Positions 17,187 through 26,165 of a stretch of 64,000 bases of DNA are shown in pieces. Under the pieces are notes generated by a model, which searched no databases, was not told where the DNA came from, and worked only from the letters and a program-made list of their open reading frames with translations. The stretch is from positions 36,836 to 100,835 of the forward strand of contig NZ_JAGMWN010000014.1 of assembly GCF_017963645.1 (NCBI RefSeq). Direction: 5' to 3'. The stretch's first letter is position 1, and every line of letters starts with the position of its first letter. The position numbers and the translations under genes were made by a program. This stretch comes from Marivibrio halodurans. GTDB taxonomy: Bacteria > Pseudomonadota > Alphaproteobacteria > UBA8366 > Aestuariispiraceae.

Positions 17187-19085
17187 CTAGCGCCGGGCGC
17201 GGATCGGCTCCAGCTTCGGCTTGCGGCGGCGGCCACGGGGTTGCTCGGCCTCGTTCTCGAAGAGGTCGGCGAGTTGCTCCATCATCGTGCCGCCCAACTG
17301 CTCCGCATCCACCAGGGTCACCGCGCGGCGGTAATAGCGGGTGACGTCATGGCCGATGCCGATCGCGGCCAGTTCGATCGGGCTCTTGGTCTCGATATAC
17401 TCGATCACGTCGCGCAGATGGCGTTCGAGATAATTGCCCGGATTGACCGACAGCGTTGAATCGTCGACCGGCGCGCCGTCGCTGATCACCATCAGCACGC
17501 GGCGTTCCTCCGGCCGGCCCAGCAGGCGCTGATGCGCCCACATCAGCGCCTCGCCGTCGATATTCTCCTTCAGCAGCCCCTCGCGCAGCATCAGGCCGAG
17601 ATTCTTGCGCGCCCGGCGATAGGGCAGGTCCGCCGGCTTATAGACGATATGACGCAGATCGTTTAGGCGTCCCGGATTGGCCGGCTTACCGTCGGCGATC
17701 CAGGCCTCGCGCGATTGTCCGCCCTTCCAGGCGCGTGTGGTGAAGCCCAGGATCTCCACCTTGACGCCGCATCGCTCCAGCGTGCGGGCGAGGATATCGG
17801 CCGAGATCGCGGCGATCGAGATCGGCCGTCCGCGCATCGACCCCGAATTGTCGATCAGCAACGTGACCACCGTGTCGCGGAATTCCGTCTCGCTTTCCTG
17901 CTTGAAGGAAAGCGGCTGGGTCGGGTTGGTGACGACGCGGCCCAGCCGTCCGGTGTCGAGAATACCCTCCTCCAGATCGAAATCCCAGGAGCGCTGCTGC
18001 TGCGCCATGAGGCGGCGCTGCAGACGGTTGGCGAGCTTCCCGATGATGCCCTGAAGGTGGGAAAGCTGCTGATCCAGCATGGTGCGCAGACGGGTCAGTT
18101 CCTCCGGATCGCAAAGCTCCTCGGCCGCCACGATCTCGTCGAACCCCTCGGTGAAGGCGCGATAGAACTTTTCCTTCGGCACGTTCGACAGGTCATGCTC
18201 CGGGCGCCAGCGCTTGCCGCTGTCGCCGGGCTCGTCGGTGCCGGGGGCCTGCATCATCTCGCCAGCGAGGTCCTCGTCGAGCTGCTCGCCGTCGCCGTCA
18301 TCCTCGCCCTCGCCGGTGGCGGTGTCGGCCGAGCCCTCGACCTCGCCTTCCTGCTGCTCGCCGCCTTCCTCCTCCGACTGGCCGCGGGACTGGTTGTCCT
18401 CGTCCTCCTGGCTTTCGTGATCGTCCTCGCCGTCGGCCTCCTGCGGCTCCTGCTCGCCCATGTCGACATCCATCTCGCGGATCAGGTCGCGGGCGGCGTC
18501 GGCATAGCTCTGCTGGTCGCGCATGGAGGGCTTGAGCGCTTCCAGCGCCTGCTCCAGGCGGTCCTCCAGATGCGGGCGCCATAGATCGACCACGCGGCGG
18601 GCGGCGGGCGGCGGTGTCTCGCCGGTCATCTTCTCGCGCGCGAGGAGCCGGATCACCTCGGGCAGCGCGGCCTCGGTGCGCTCCTCGATCCGGTGGAAGC
18701 CCATCTTGCGATAGCGCGCCTCCAGCGCGCCGGCCAGATTGGCGCGCAACCCCGCCATGTTCTGCCCGCCGAGCGCCTCGACCCGCGCGGTCTCCAGCGC
18801 ATCGAACAGCATCGGCGCGACCTCGCCCTGCGGCTTGGAACGGCGGTGTAGCGCGTCGTCGTGATGGCGCAGACGCAACGCCAGCGCATCCGCCTCGCCG
18901 CGCACACGGGCGACCTCCTCCACCGGCAGCGCGCGCCCGGGGAACGGCAGGCGCGCGCGTTCCCCCGACATATGCGCGGGTTCGGAGCCGTAGCTCACCT
19001 CCAACTCCGGCTCCCCCGACACGGCGCGGAAGCAGGCGGCGTTGGCGCGCTTGAAATCCTCGATCGGCCCGTCCTGGTCGGCCAT
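17187..19085 (-). CDS. cobT: Aerobic cobaltochelatase subunit CobT
   Basis: 632 residues, the usual CobT size. With CobN and CobS it inserts cobalt into hydrogenobyrinic acid a,c-diamide in aerobic B12 synthesis. The N-terminal helical half is followed by a strongly acidic linker (roughly residues 215-285, rich in E, D and Q) and a C-terminal von Willebrand A domain with the MIDAS sequence [13 protein letters not shown] near residue 398 and [14 protein letters not shown] further on. It lies 16 bases downstream of cobS on the same strand. cobN is not in the window. Confidence 0.96.
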   Translation of the reverse strand: MADQDGPIEDFKRANAACFRAVSGEPELEVSYGSEPAHMSGERARLPFPGRALPVEEVARVRGEADALALRLRHHDDALHRRSKPQGEVAPMLFDALETARVEALGGQNMAGLRANLAGALEARYRKMGFHRIEERTEAALPEVIRLLAREKMTGETPPPAARRVVDLWRPHLEDRLEQALEALKPSMRDQQSYADAARDLIREMDVDMGEQEPQEADGEDDHESQEDEDNQSRGQSEEEGGEQQEGEVEGSADTATGEGEDDGDGEQLDEDLAGEMMQAPGTDEPGDSGKRWRPEHDLSNVPKEKFYRAFTEGFDEIVAAEELCDPEELTRLRTMLDQQLSHLQGIIGKLANRLQRRLMAQQQRSWDFDLEEGILDTGRLGRVVTNPTQPLSFKQESETEFRDTVVTLLIDNSGSMRGRPISIAAISADILARTLERCGVKVEILGFTTRAWKGGQSREAWIADGKPANPGRLNDLRHIVYKPADLPYRRARKNLGLMLREGLLKENIDGEALMWAHQRLLGRPEERRVLMVISDGAPVDDSTLSVNPGNYLERHLRDVIEYIETKSPIELAAIGIGHDVTRYYRRAVTLVDAEQLGGTMMEQLADLFENEAEQPRGRRRKPKLEPIRARR

Positions 19086-19101
19086 GGCGCTCTCGACCCC
19101 G

Positions 19102-20124
19102 TCAGTGCACCTGGATGCCGACGCCCGTCTCCGGCAATTCCTCGCCGAAGCAGCGCTGATAATATTCGGCGATGATCGGCCGTTCGGTCTCGTCGCACTT
19201 GTTGAGGAACGTGACCCGGAAAGCGAAGCCGATATCGTTGAATATCCGCGCGTTCTCGGCCCAGGTGATGACCGTGCGCGGGCTCATCACGGTGGAGATA
19301 TCGCCGCCGATGAAGCCGGTACGGCTCAGATCCGCGCACTGCACCATGGCGGAAATCTGCTGACGCCCTTCCTCGTCATCGAAATCCGGCACCTTGGCCA
19401 GCACGATATCGACCTCCTGGTCGTGCGGCAGATAATTCAGCGTGGTGACGATCGACCAGCGGTCCATTTGACCCTGGTTGATCTGCTGCGTCCCGTGATA
19501 GAGGCCACTGGTATCGCCGAGGCCGACCGTGTTGGCCGTCGCGAAGACCCGGAAGCTCGGATTCGGACGAATCACCTTCGACTGATCGAGCAGGGTGAGC
19601 TTGCCCTCCCGCTCCAGGATGCGCTGGATCACGAACATCACGTCCGGGCGGCCGGCATCGTATTCGTCGAAACAGAGCGCAACCGGGTTCTGCAACGCCC
19701 AGGGCAGGATGCCCTCCCGGAACTCCGTCACCTGCTTGCCGTCGCGCAACACGATCGCGTCCTTGCCGACCAGATCGATACGGCTGATATGGCTGTCCAG
19801 GTTAACACGCACGCAAGGCCAGTTGAGCCGGGCCGCGACCTGTTCGATATGGGTCGACTTGCCGGTGCCGTGATAGCCCTGGATCATCACGCGGCGGTTA
19901 TAGGCGAAGCCCGCCAGGATCGCCATCGTGGTATCGTGATCGAACACATAGGTGTCGTCGCGATCCGGCACATGGTCGGTCAGCGTCGAAAAGGCCGGAA
20001 CCTTCATATCGCTGTCGAGTCCGAAGGTCTGGCGCACGGACACTTCCATATCCGGCTTGGTCAGCGTCTCGGACGCGGGCCGGTCATTGTCGCTGTCGGT
20101 CTTCTTGGCGGTCGCTGTGCTCAT
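19102..20124 (-). CDS. cobS: Aerobic cobaltochelatase ATPase subunit CobS
   Basis: 340 residues from the ATG at 20124 ([14 protein letters not shown]); the extra upstream frame is not typical of the family. An AAA+ ATPase: Walker [16 protein letters not shown] near residue 95, Walker [16 protein letters not shown] near 160, and sensor-like [14 protein letters not shown] near 205. It forms a ring with CobT that drives CobN-catalysed cobalt insertion. The gene precedes cobT and follows a DnaJ-like gene, an arrangement common in Alphaproteobacteria. Confidence 0.96.
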   Translation of the reverse strand: MSTATAKKTDSDNDRPASETLTKPDMEVSVRQTFGLDSDMKVPAFSTLTDHVPDRDDTYVFDHDTTMAILAGFAYNRRVMIQGYHGTGKSTHIEQVAARLNWPCVRVNLDSHISRIDLVGKDAIVLRDGKQVTEFREGILPWALQNPVALCFDEYDAGRPDVMFVIQRILEREGKLTLLDQSKVIRPNPSFRVFATANTVGLGDTSGLYHGTQQINQGQMDRWSIVTTLNYLPHDQEVDIVLAKVPDFDDEEGRQQISAMVQCADLSRTGFIGGDISTVMSPRTVITWAENARIFNDIGFAFRVTFLNKCDETERPIIAEYYQRCFGEELPETGVGIQVH

Positions 20125-20251
20125 CGATGCTCTCTGCTTCGCGGAAACTCGGACGGCAGCCCTGCGGGCTCGCTCGAAGGGACGCGCGGGGTGGGCATGG
20201 GATACCCCCGGGCCGCGCGCCCTACCGAACATGGGGCGAAAACCGACGGCC

Positions 20252-20872
20252 TCAAGCGCGTCGCCCGGACTCCTCCAGACTGCGCCGCAGAACGCCGTAG
20301 GCGTGGTTTATATCCTTCAGCCGATCCTCGGCCGCGCGCCGCTCCTCTTCACCGCGCGCGCTGCCGCCGAGATCGGGGTGCAATTCCTTCGCAAGTTCCT
20401 TATAGCGGCGCTTTAGGCCGGTCAAGGTGACCGGCGCCACGAGACCGAGAACCCGCATCGCGTGGCTCTCCGGCCCCTCCTCCGCGCGCCGGCGGGCGCG
20501 GCGCCGGAAGTCGGTTTCCTCGTCCCCGCTCTTGAAGGCGCCTTCCTCGTCGAAAAAATCGGTGCTGTCATGGACACCGGCGCGCGTGCGGGCCGTCCCG
20601 AAACGCAGCCCCATCGGCCAAGTCGGCCGGTCCCAGACGGCGGCGTCGCGAACCATGCGGTCGACATCCGCCGTCGACATGCCCGCGCAGAAATTCCAGG
20701 CCGCGTTATATTCGCGCGCGTGCTCCTTGCAGAACCAGAAGAATTCCTCCAGCCGGTCGCGCCCGCGCGGCGCGCGGTGCACGCCCTCCGCCTCGCAGGT
20801 CGGGTGGTCGCACGGACGGTGCGCGGCCGGCCGGCGCCGCCGGAAGGGGGTACTGTCGAGTTGTCCGTCCAT
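20252..20872 (-). CDS. DnaJ-like protein with C-terminal J domain
   Basis: 206 residues from the ATG at 20872. The N-terminal half carries paired Cys/His positions ([10 protein letters not shown] and the [18 protein letters not shown] block) that recall a metal-binding module. The C-terminal 65 residues form a J domain, [29 protein letters not shown], with the HPD tripeptide that stimulates DnaK. This family is regularly found between bolA and cobS in Alphaproteobacteria, and that order holds here. The client is unknown. The gene lies 127 bases upstream of cobS on the same strand. Confidence 0.88.
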   Translation of the reverse strand: MDGQLDSTPFRRRRPAAHRPCDHPTCEAEGVHRAPRGRDRLEEFFWFCKEHAREYNAAWNFCAGMSTADVDRMVRDAAVWDRPTWPMGLRFGTARTRAGVHDSTDFFDEEGAFKSGDEETDFRRRARRRAEEGPESHAMRVLGLVAPVTLTGLKRRYKELAKELHPDLGGSARGEEERRAAEDRLKDINHAYGVLRRSLEESGRRA

Positions 20873-21043
20873 CTCCGCAGTTTCCACTATCGCCGTCCCC
20901 AGGATGGCCCGAACGGAACCGACGGGCGAGGTCTGGTTCCACGGGCCTTGCACCACCGCCGCCGGAACGAAACTATGCCCTCCGGCGGTGGCTACCATTG
21001 CCCCAATGGTGCCGCTCCGTGTCGATCCGAACAAGGGCGGGAT

Positions 21044-21319
21044 ATGATGAGCACGCAGCGACGAATCGAGGAGAAACTGACCGAGGCCTTCGCGCCCACC
21101 GTGCTGGAGGTCGTGAACGAATCGCACCGGCACGCCGGCCATGCGGGATCCCCCGGTACCGGCGAGTCCCATTTCGCCGTCCGCATGACCAGCCCAGCCT
21201 TCGCGGGGCTGTCGCGGATCGAGCGGCAACGGCGCGTCTATGCCGTCCTGGCGGAAGAGTTGAAGGGGCCGGTCCACGCGCTTTCGCTCTCGCTCGACGG
21301 TTCCGAGGGCGGCGGGTAA
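21044..21319 (+). CDS. bolA: BolA family protein
   Basis: 91 residues, started at the first of two adjacent ATG codons, with AAGGGCGG just upstream. It shows the BolA fold signature: RRIEEKLTEAFAPTVLEVVNESHRHAGH, followed by ESHFAVRMTSPAFAGLSRIERQRRVYAVL and VHALSLSL. Family knowledge: BolA proteins pair with monothiol glutaredoxins to coordinate a 2Fe-2S cluster through the conserved His residues, with links to iron homeostasis and morphology. It is divergent from the DnaJ-like gene, sharing a 171-base control region. Confidence 0.93.
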   Translation: MMSTQRRIEEKLTEAFAPTVLEVVNESHRHAGHAGSPGTGESHFAVRMTSPAFAGLSRIERQRRVYAVLAEELKGPVHALSLSLDGSEGGG

Positions 21320-21370
21320 TCACGCGCGACGCCCGCATTGAGGGAAGGGGGCCGGTGGCGCTACAATGGA

Positions 21371-21380
21371 GTGTCGACAC
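21371..21380. promoter_or_regulatory. Perfect 10-base palindrome, possible operator
   Basis: GTGTCGACAC is a perfect palindrome 34 bases upstream of the candidate -35 box of the ribbon-helix-helix gene. Such sites suit dimeric ribbon-helix-helix proteins. Autoregulation is only an inference. Confidence 0.3.
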
Positions 21381-21413
21381 AAGGTGGGATTGCATCGCCG
21401 ACACAACCTCTTG

Positions 21414-21441
21414 TTGCGATCGCGACTGCCGCATGTATCTT
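21414..21441 (+). promoter_or_regulatory. Candidate sigma70 promoter for the ribbon-helix-helix gene
   Basis: TTGCGA (21414-21419), 16-base spacer, TATCTT (21436-21441). About 95 bases before the gene start. Confidence 0.4.
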
Positions 21442-21534
21442 TATCGTGGTGCCGCGCGGAAACCCGGCGGTATCGAGATCACATCCATTCAAGAAGAGGC
21501 ATGCCGTCGGGGGAAGTCGATGCAAGGACCGACA

Positions 21535-21825
21535 ATGCCGAGAGGGCGGACAGCCCTTCGCGCCCGTAATGTACGCGTCCACGGCCGGCGGACCAGCATG
21601 AAGCTGGAACCGGCCTTCTGGGATGCATTGGAAGCCGCCGCCATGCGCGAGGGACGATCGATCAACGAAATTTGCTCGATGATCGACGACAGGGCCGCCG
21701 GATACGGCCTGACGGCGGCGATCCGTGTCTTCGTCCTCGCCTATGGATGGTGCCGCCGCCTGGACGACGCGATCGCTACCGTCCCCGTGGGGTCGCTGCC
21801 AACCGCCGACGGGGCACGGGATTAG
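21535..21825 (+). CDS. Ribbon-helix-helix DNA-binding domain protein
   Basis: 96 residues from the ATG at 21535, chosen because AAGGA lies six bases upstream; an ATG at 21520 with GGGGAAG is an alternative giving 101. The core NVRVHGRRTSMKLEPAFWDALEAAAMREGRSINEICSMID matches the RHH_4-type ribbon-helix-helix family: a basic beta strand (RRTSMKL) and two helices. This family is widespread and uncharacterised in Alphaproteobacteria and is likely a dimeric transcription factor. It stands between bolA and a convergent DUF2889 gene. Confidence 0.82.
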   Translation: MPRGRTALRARNVRVHGRRTSMKLEPAFWDALEAAAMREGRSINEICSMIDDRAAGYGLTAAIRVFVLAYGWCRRLDDAIATVPVGSLPTADGARD

Positions 21826-21833
21826 TCGTCGCG

Positions 21834-22454
21834 TCACCCGCGGTTCGTCTCGGCGCGCCGCGCTTCCGCGCCCTTGAAGAAGTCCGGCCATTCGCGGCGC
21901 ACCACCGGCCCGTCGGCCCGGTAGGCATGGCAGGTGTCGATCAGCCCCGGCTTGGCCCGGGATGCCCCGTCCGCGGCCCCCGGGGACCGGTCCTTCGGCG
22001 CCAAGCCGGCATCCCGGCGCGCCCGCTCGCCGGACCCGACGATCGTCTGGAAGGCCACCGTCGCCATCGGATAAAGCAGCTCCGTCAGATGGGTGCAGCC
22101 CGCGGTACCGCCCACCCGGTCCCGCACCGCCTTGCGGAAGCCGGGTCCGATCCGCACCCCGACGAGCTTGGCATAGGCCGGCGCGATCGCCGGACAGGCA
22201 TCATAGGGGCCGTGCTCGGTCGACGCCTCGGCCGCCTTGATCTCGAACCCGTCGTCGAGCGTGAGGCGCAGCCACATCTCATGCACCGGCGTGCCCGCCT
22301 CGACCTCTCCCCGATGGGCGTTCTCGAAGCTGTAGGATTTAACGTCCGTCATGTGCCCCTCGATATCCCACAGCCCGTCGTCGCGGTGATAACCGTGACA
22401 TTCGATCCGGCGCGTATGGTAGTGGCGGCGCGGCGCGGGCGGGGAAAGCGGCAT
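21834..22454 (-). CDS. DUF2889 domain-containing protein
   Basis: 206 residues from the ATG at 22454, which has AAGGAGG ten bases upstream. The family pattern is clear: RRHYHTRRIECHGYHRDDGL WDIEGHMTDVKSYSF at the N-terminus, then MWLRLTLDDGFEIKAAEAST, YDACPAIAPAYAKLVG, and GCTHLTELLYPMATVAFQT. The conserved Cys, His and Asp residues suggest metal or cofactor binding, but no function is established. The C-terminal 50 residues are less conserved. It is followed nine bases later by the convergent ribbon-helix-helix gene end. Confidence 0.85.
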   Translation of the reverse strand: MPLSPPAPRRHYHTRRIECHGYHRDDGLWDIEGHMTDVKSYSFENAHRGEVEAGTPVHEMWLRLTLDDGFEIKAAEASTEHGPYDACPAIAPAYAKLVGVRIGPGFRKAVRDRVGGTAGCTHLTELLYPMATVAFQTIVGSGERARRDAGLAPKDRSPGAADGASRAKPGLIDTCHAYRADGPVVRREWPDFFKGAEARRAETNRG

Positions 22455-22551
22455 GGGACTAATCCCTCCTTCGCTTGGAAACAGCGGCATGCGTTCCGGA
22501 TATCCGGTGATACCGGGCAGGTGCGGCTCCGCAAATCTTACCTGACGGCGC

Positions 22552-23943
22552 TCAGCCGTCATCCTCGTCGTCATTCTCCGGCGGCGGCGGCGTAACGCGG
22601 ATCAAGGTGATCTGATTGCGTTGACGGCGCACGACCTCGAAACGGAAGCCGTGAAACATGAAGATCTGACCCGGCTCCGGGATCAGCCGTGCCTCGTGCA
22701 GGACGAGGCCCGCGATGGTCGCGGCGTTGTCGTCGGGCAGGGACCAGTCGAACTCCCGTGCCAACAGGCGCAGCGTGACCGACCCGTCGACCAGATAGGC
22801 GCCGTCCGGCTGGGGACGGACGCCGGGCACGGCGATGTCGGTCTCGTCGTCGATATTGCCGACGATCTCCTCCAGGATGTCCTCCAGCGTGACGATCCCC
22901 ATGAAGGCGCCATATTCGTCGATCACGAGGGCGAAATGCTCACGCCGCGCCCGAAAGGCCTGCAACTGGTCGAGCAACGTCGTCGAATCCGGGATGAACC
23001 AAGGCGCGGTCGCCAGCTTACCCAGATCGAGACTATCCAGATCGCTGATCGGCGCCACCATGGCGGACGTCTTCCCGGCATCGTCGGCGTTCTCCGCCTC
23101 GGCGCGTTCGGCCGCGCGCAGGGCATCGGTCTTCTGGCGCGCGCGCACTTCCCGCAGCAGGGCCTTGGCATGCAGCACGCCGACGATATTGTCCGGATCG
23201 TCGCGATAGACGGGGATGCGCGTATAGGGGCTGCCCAGCACCGCGTCGATATTATCCGCGACGGAATCGCCGAGATCGATCATCACCACCCGCCGACGGT
23301 GGGTCATGATGTCGGCGACCTCGACATCATCGAGATCGAGGATCGACTTCAGCATCACGCGTTCGTGCCGGGTATCCGGGTCCGCGCCGTCATGCAGGTC
23401 GATCGCGCCGCGCAATTCCTCCTCATGCTGCTCGCCGTCGAGTTCCATCGACAGATCGATGCCGAACGGCTTCAGCGTGCCGCGCACCACCATCTGCACC
23501 GTATGCGTCACGGGCGCGAACAGCAGCACCACCGCGCGCACCACCGGCGCGACCGCCAACGCAACCCGGTCGGTATGGCTGAGGGCATAGGTCTTCGGCA
23601 GCACCTCCGCGAAAATCAAGACCAGCAGCGTCATCACCAACGTCGCATAGGCGACGCCGGCATCCCCGAACCAGGCGACGAACATCGTCGTCGCCAGCGC
23701 CGAGGCCAGGATATTGACGAGATTGTTGCCGAGCAGGATGGCGCCGATCAGCCGGTCCTTGCGCTCCAACAGCCCCACAACGCGCTCCGCCCGCCGGTTC
23801 CCCTGCTTGGTGAGTTGGTGCATGCGCGAGCGCGAGGCGCCGGTCAGGGCCGTTTCCGAGCCCGAGAAGAAGCCGGACAGCACCAAGAGCACCAGGATAG
23901 CGCCACCGATGATGACGAACTCCCCATGTTCCGCCCAACTCAT
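22552..23943 (-). CDS. CNNM/CorC (HlyC/CorC) family protein with CBS pair
   Basis: 463 residues. The DUF21/CNNM membrane domain (residues 1-190) includes LSGFFSGSETALTGASRSRMHQL and three to four hydrophobic segments; FAEVLPKTYAL follows. Two CBS domains occupy about 205-345 (DIMTHRRRVVMIDL, YTRIPVYRDDPDNIVGVLH, FALVIDEYGAFMGIVTLEDILEEIVG), with a 30-residue charged insertion between them (RAAERAEAENADDAGK). The CorC_HlyC C-terminal domain closes the protein. Likely a magnesium or other divalent cation efflux or regulatory protein of the inner membrane. Its start overlaps the aroB stop (ATGA), so it is co-translated with aroB. Confidence 0.92.
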   Translation of the reverse strand: MSWAEHGEFVIIGGAILVLLVLSGFFSGSETALTGASRSRMHQLTKQGNRRAERVVGLLERKDRLIGAILLGNNLVNILASALATTMFVAWFGDAGVAYATLVMTLLVLIFAEVLPKTYALSHTDRVALAVAPVVRAVVLLFAPVTHTVQMVVRGTLKPFGIDLSMELDGEQHEEELRGAIDLHDGADPDTRHERVMLKSILDLDDVEVADIMTHRRRVVMIDLGDSVADNIDAVLGSPYTRIPVYRDDPDNIVGVLHAKALLREVRARQKTDALRAAERAEAENADDAGKTSAMVAPISDLDSLDLGKLATAPWFIPDSTTLLDQLQAFRARREHFALVIDEYGAFMGIVTLEDILEEIVGNIDDETDIAVPGVRPQPDGAYLVDGSVTLRLLAREFDWSLPDDNAATIAGLVLHEARLIPEPGQIFMFHGFRFEVVRRQRNQITLIRVTPPPPENDDEDDG

Positions 23944-25082
23944 GAAGCCAGCGCCTCCGCCACCACCGCTTCCAGCGCCTCGGCCGGGACGTCCTGGGTG
24001 ATGAAGCTATCGCCGATGCCGCGCGCCAGGATGAAGGTCAGCATGCCGTCCTTGACCTTCTTGTCGCTGCCCATGCGCCGGATCAGGTCGGCCGCGTCCC
24101 AATGAACGCCGGAAACGTCGCCCGGCCGGGTCGGCAAGCCCACCGCCTTCAGATGCGCGACCAGCCGCTCCGCGTCCTGGCCCGGACATAGATCCATGCG
24201 CCGGGACAGCGCGAAGGCCATCACCATGCCGATCGCGACCGCCTCCCCATGCAGCAGCCGGCCGTCGTAACCGGCCGCGCCTTCCAGCGCATGCCCGAAG
24301 GTATGGCCGAGATTGAGCAGCGCGCGCACCCCGCCCTCGCGCTCGTCGTCGGCGACGATACGCGCCTTCGACCGGCAGCAACGCGCGATCGCCTCGCGCC
24401 GCAGATCGATATCGCCCTTCACCATGGCGGGACCATGTTCCTCCAGCCACTCGAAGAAGGGCCGGTCGTCGATGGCGCCGTATTTCACGACCTCGGCATA
24501 GCCCGCGAGAAACTCCCGCCAGGGCAGCGATTCCAGGATTTCCGTGTCGGCCAGGACGAGGCGCGGCTGATGAAAGGCACCGACGAGGTTCTTGCCCGCC
24601 TCCACATTGATGCCCGTCTTGCCGCCGACGGAACTGTCCACCTGGGCCAGCAGCGTCGTCGGCACCTGAACGAAATCGATCCCGCGCAGCGCCACGGCGG
24701 CGGCGAAGCCGACCAGATCGCCGATCACCCCGCCGCCCAGCGCGACGAGAAGGGTCCGCCGCTCGATCCCGATTTCGAACAGCCGGTCGAGCAGGCCCGA
24801 AAGGCCATTGAAGCTCTTGGTCGATTCGCCCGCGGGCATGACCACCGCCTCCCCGCCGACCCCGGCCGCGCCGAGCGAGGCGGCGAGCGTGTCGAGATGG
24901 AAATCCGCCACGTTCTCGTCGCAGACGACGACCACGCGCCGGCCGTTGGCGAAGGGCTTGATCGCCTCGCCCGCCCCGGCCAGAACCCGCGCGCCCACCC
25001 GGATGTCGTATCCGCGCGTGCCCAGCGAGACCGGCACGACCTCGACCTCCGACCCGTTCTCCATTCCGTCGGCATCGCTCAT
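23940..25082 (-). CDS. aroB: 3-dehydroquinate synthase
   Basis: 380 residues. Second step of the shikimate pathway, converting DAHP to 3-dehydroquinate with NAD and a divalent metal. NAD-binding elements are seen in VVVCDENVADFH and in ALGGGVIGDLVGFAAAVALRGIDFVQVPTTLLAQVDSSVGGKTGIN near residues 110-155. The metal ligands lie in GYAEVVKYG (Glu), NLGHTFGHALE (His) and LLHGEAVAIGM (His). It overlaps aroK upstream and the CorC-like gene downstream by four bases each, a conserved alphaproteobacterial order. Confidence 0.97.
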   Translation of the reverse strand: MSDADGMENGSEVEVVPVSLGTRGYDIRVGARVLAGAGEAIKPFANGRRVVVVCDENVADFHLDTLAASLGAAGVGGEAVVMPAGESTKSFNGLSGLLDRLFEIGIERRTLLVALGGGVIGDLVGFAAAVALRGIDFVQVPTTLLAQVDSSVGGKTGINVEAGKNLVGAFHQPRLVLADTEILESLPWREFLAGYAEVVKYGAIDDRPFFEWLEEHGPAMVKGDIDLRREAIARCCRSKARIVADDEREGGVRALLNLGHTFGHALEGAAGYDGRLLHGEAVAIGMVMAFALSRRMDLCPGQDAERLVAHLKAVGLPTRPGDVSGVHWDAADLIRRMGSDKKVKDGMLTFILARGIGDSFITQDVPAEALEAVVAEALAS

Positions 25083-25693
25083 CGCGCCGTGTCCTCCTCC
25101 ATGAGGGCCGCCTCGCGCAGCGCCTCCAGCACCTTATCGGCCATCGCGTCCTTGGTCTGTTCGCCGCTATCGACCGTCAGATCGGCGTGCGCGTAGACCG
25201 GCTCCCGCTCCTCCATCAAACGGCGCAGGGTCCCTTGCGGGTCCGCCGTCTTCAGCAGCGGGCGATGGCCACGCTTGGAGACCCGCTTCCACAGGACATC
25301 GAAATCCGCCTTCAACCAGACGGTAACCGCCCGCTCGCGCAGCAATTCGCGGGTTTCCTCCTGCATATAGGCACCGCCGCCCGTCGCGAGAATACAGGGC
25401 GGGCCATCCAGCAGGCGGGCGATCACGCGCCGCTCGCCATCGCGGAAATGCGCTTCGCCATGTTCGGCGAAGATTTCCGCGACGGTACAACCGGCGGCTT
25501 CCTCGATCTCCTTGTCCGCATCGACGAAGGGGGCGCCCAGTTTTCGCGCCAATTGCCTGCCGACGGCCGTCTTGCCGGCCCCCATCATGCCGATCAGCGC
25601 CACCGTCCGGGACAAGTCCGAGCGGGTCGGGGCCAGAGAAGAGGCCTGGGGAGAGGCCTGAAGATCGGATTCCCTGTCGGATGTGGCGGCCAT
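25079..25693 (-). CDS. aroK: Shikimate kinase
   Basis: 204 residues from the ATG at 25693 (MAATSDRESD); an earlier ATG at 25744 would give 221 and cannot be excluded. The P-loop is VALIGMMGAGKTAVGRQLA, followed by FVDADKEIEEAAG (shikimate-binding Asp) and FRDGERRVI and ILATGGGAYM (Arg and Gly-rich substrate site). The lid contains KRGHRPLLKT. It phosphorylates the 3-hydroxyl of shikimate. A Ser/Gln-rich leader of about 25 residues precedes the core. aroK-aroB-CorC form one leftward operon. Confidence 0.95.
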   Translation of the reverse strand: MAATSDRESDLQASPQASSLAPTRSDLSRTVALIGMMGAGKTAVGRQLARKLGAPFVDADKEIEEAAGCTVAEIFAEHGEAHFRDGERRVIARLLDGPPCILATGGGAYMQEETRELLRERAVTVWLKADFDVLWKRVSKRGHRPLLKTADPQGTLRRLMEEREPVYAHADLTVDSGEQTKDAMADKVLEALREAALMEEDTAR

Positions 25694-25952
25694 GTTTCCC
25701 GCGTCGTTTCGTTCGCGCTCATACCGGACGCCGGCCACCTCCACCCACCGGCGAGGCCGGGCCGTGCCTCACGGCGGCGAAAGAGGAGTGCCGAGGGCGC
25801 CGCCCGCGCTTTCCCACTTTCATGGAGGTCGCAGAATTGCCATAGTCCCGGCGTAGCGTAAAGCGTTCCCGCCACCATGCGCACCGGTACGGACGATCAC
25901 TGGTTCGACCGATCACTGGCGCGGACAGGGGGGATGGCCGCGAACATCGCGG

Positions 25953-25974
25953 TCGATCACGTGTCGATCACGTA
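25953..25974. repeat. Tandem 11-base repeat TCGATCACGT(G/A)
   Basis: TCGATCACGTG at 25953-25963 is followed directly by TCGATCACGTA at 25964-25974, 35 bases before the microprotein gene. GATCACTGG also occurs twice just upstream (25896 region). Possible regulator site. Confidence 0.55.
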
Positions 25975-26008
25975 AGGACAATCACTTCAGGGACGACGAT
26001 AGATTCTC

Positions 26009-26149
26009 ATGGGCAAATTGCTTGTGGCCTTGTTCGGCCTCATTCTCCTCATCGTGGGCGGTGGCATCGCCTATCTGGCGACCTTCGACATTCCGGCGCC
26101 GACCCAAACCGTCGAGATACAGTTGGATGACGACCGTTTCCCCCGGTAA
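26009..26149 (+). CDS. Membrane microprotein, 46 residues
   Basis: A short frame from the ATG at 26009 to TAA at 26147-26149. It begins MGKLLVALFGLILLIVGGG, a single hydrophobic helix of about 20 residues, then IAYLATFDIPAPTQTVEIQL and the end DDDRFPR. A helix followed by a short proline-containing periplasmic tail that ends in a basic residue is the pattern I recall for small proteins in this position in other Rhodospirillales, so it is likely real despite its length; that recollection should be checked. The ribosome binding site is weak (AGGGACGACG). It overlaps or closely precedes the next gene, a large secreted protein. Confidence 0.62.
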   Translation: MGKLLVALFGLILLIVGGGIAYLATFDIPAPTQTVEIQLDDDRFPR

Positions 26150-26165
26150 GGCTTCCCGAGCGAGG

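Noticed and set aside
17180..17200. Bidirectional terminator between DUF2937 and cobT
   Set aside because: The GCGCCGG copies are direct rather than inverted repeats; no stable hairpin.
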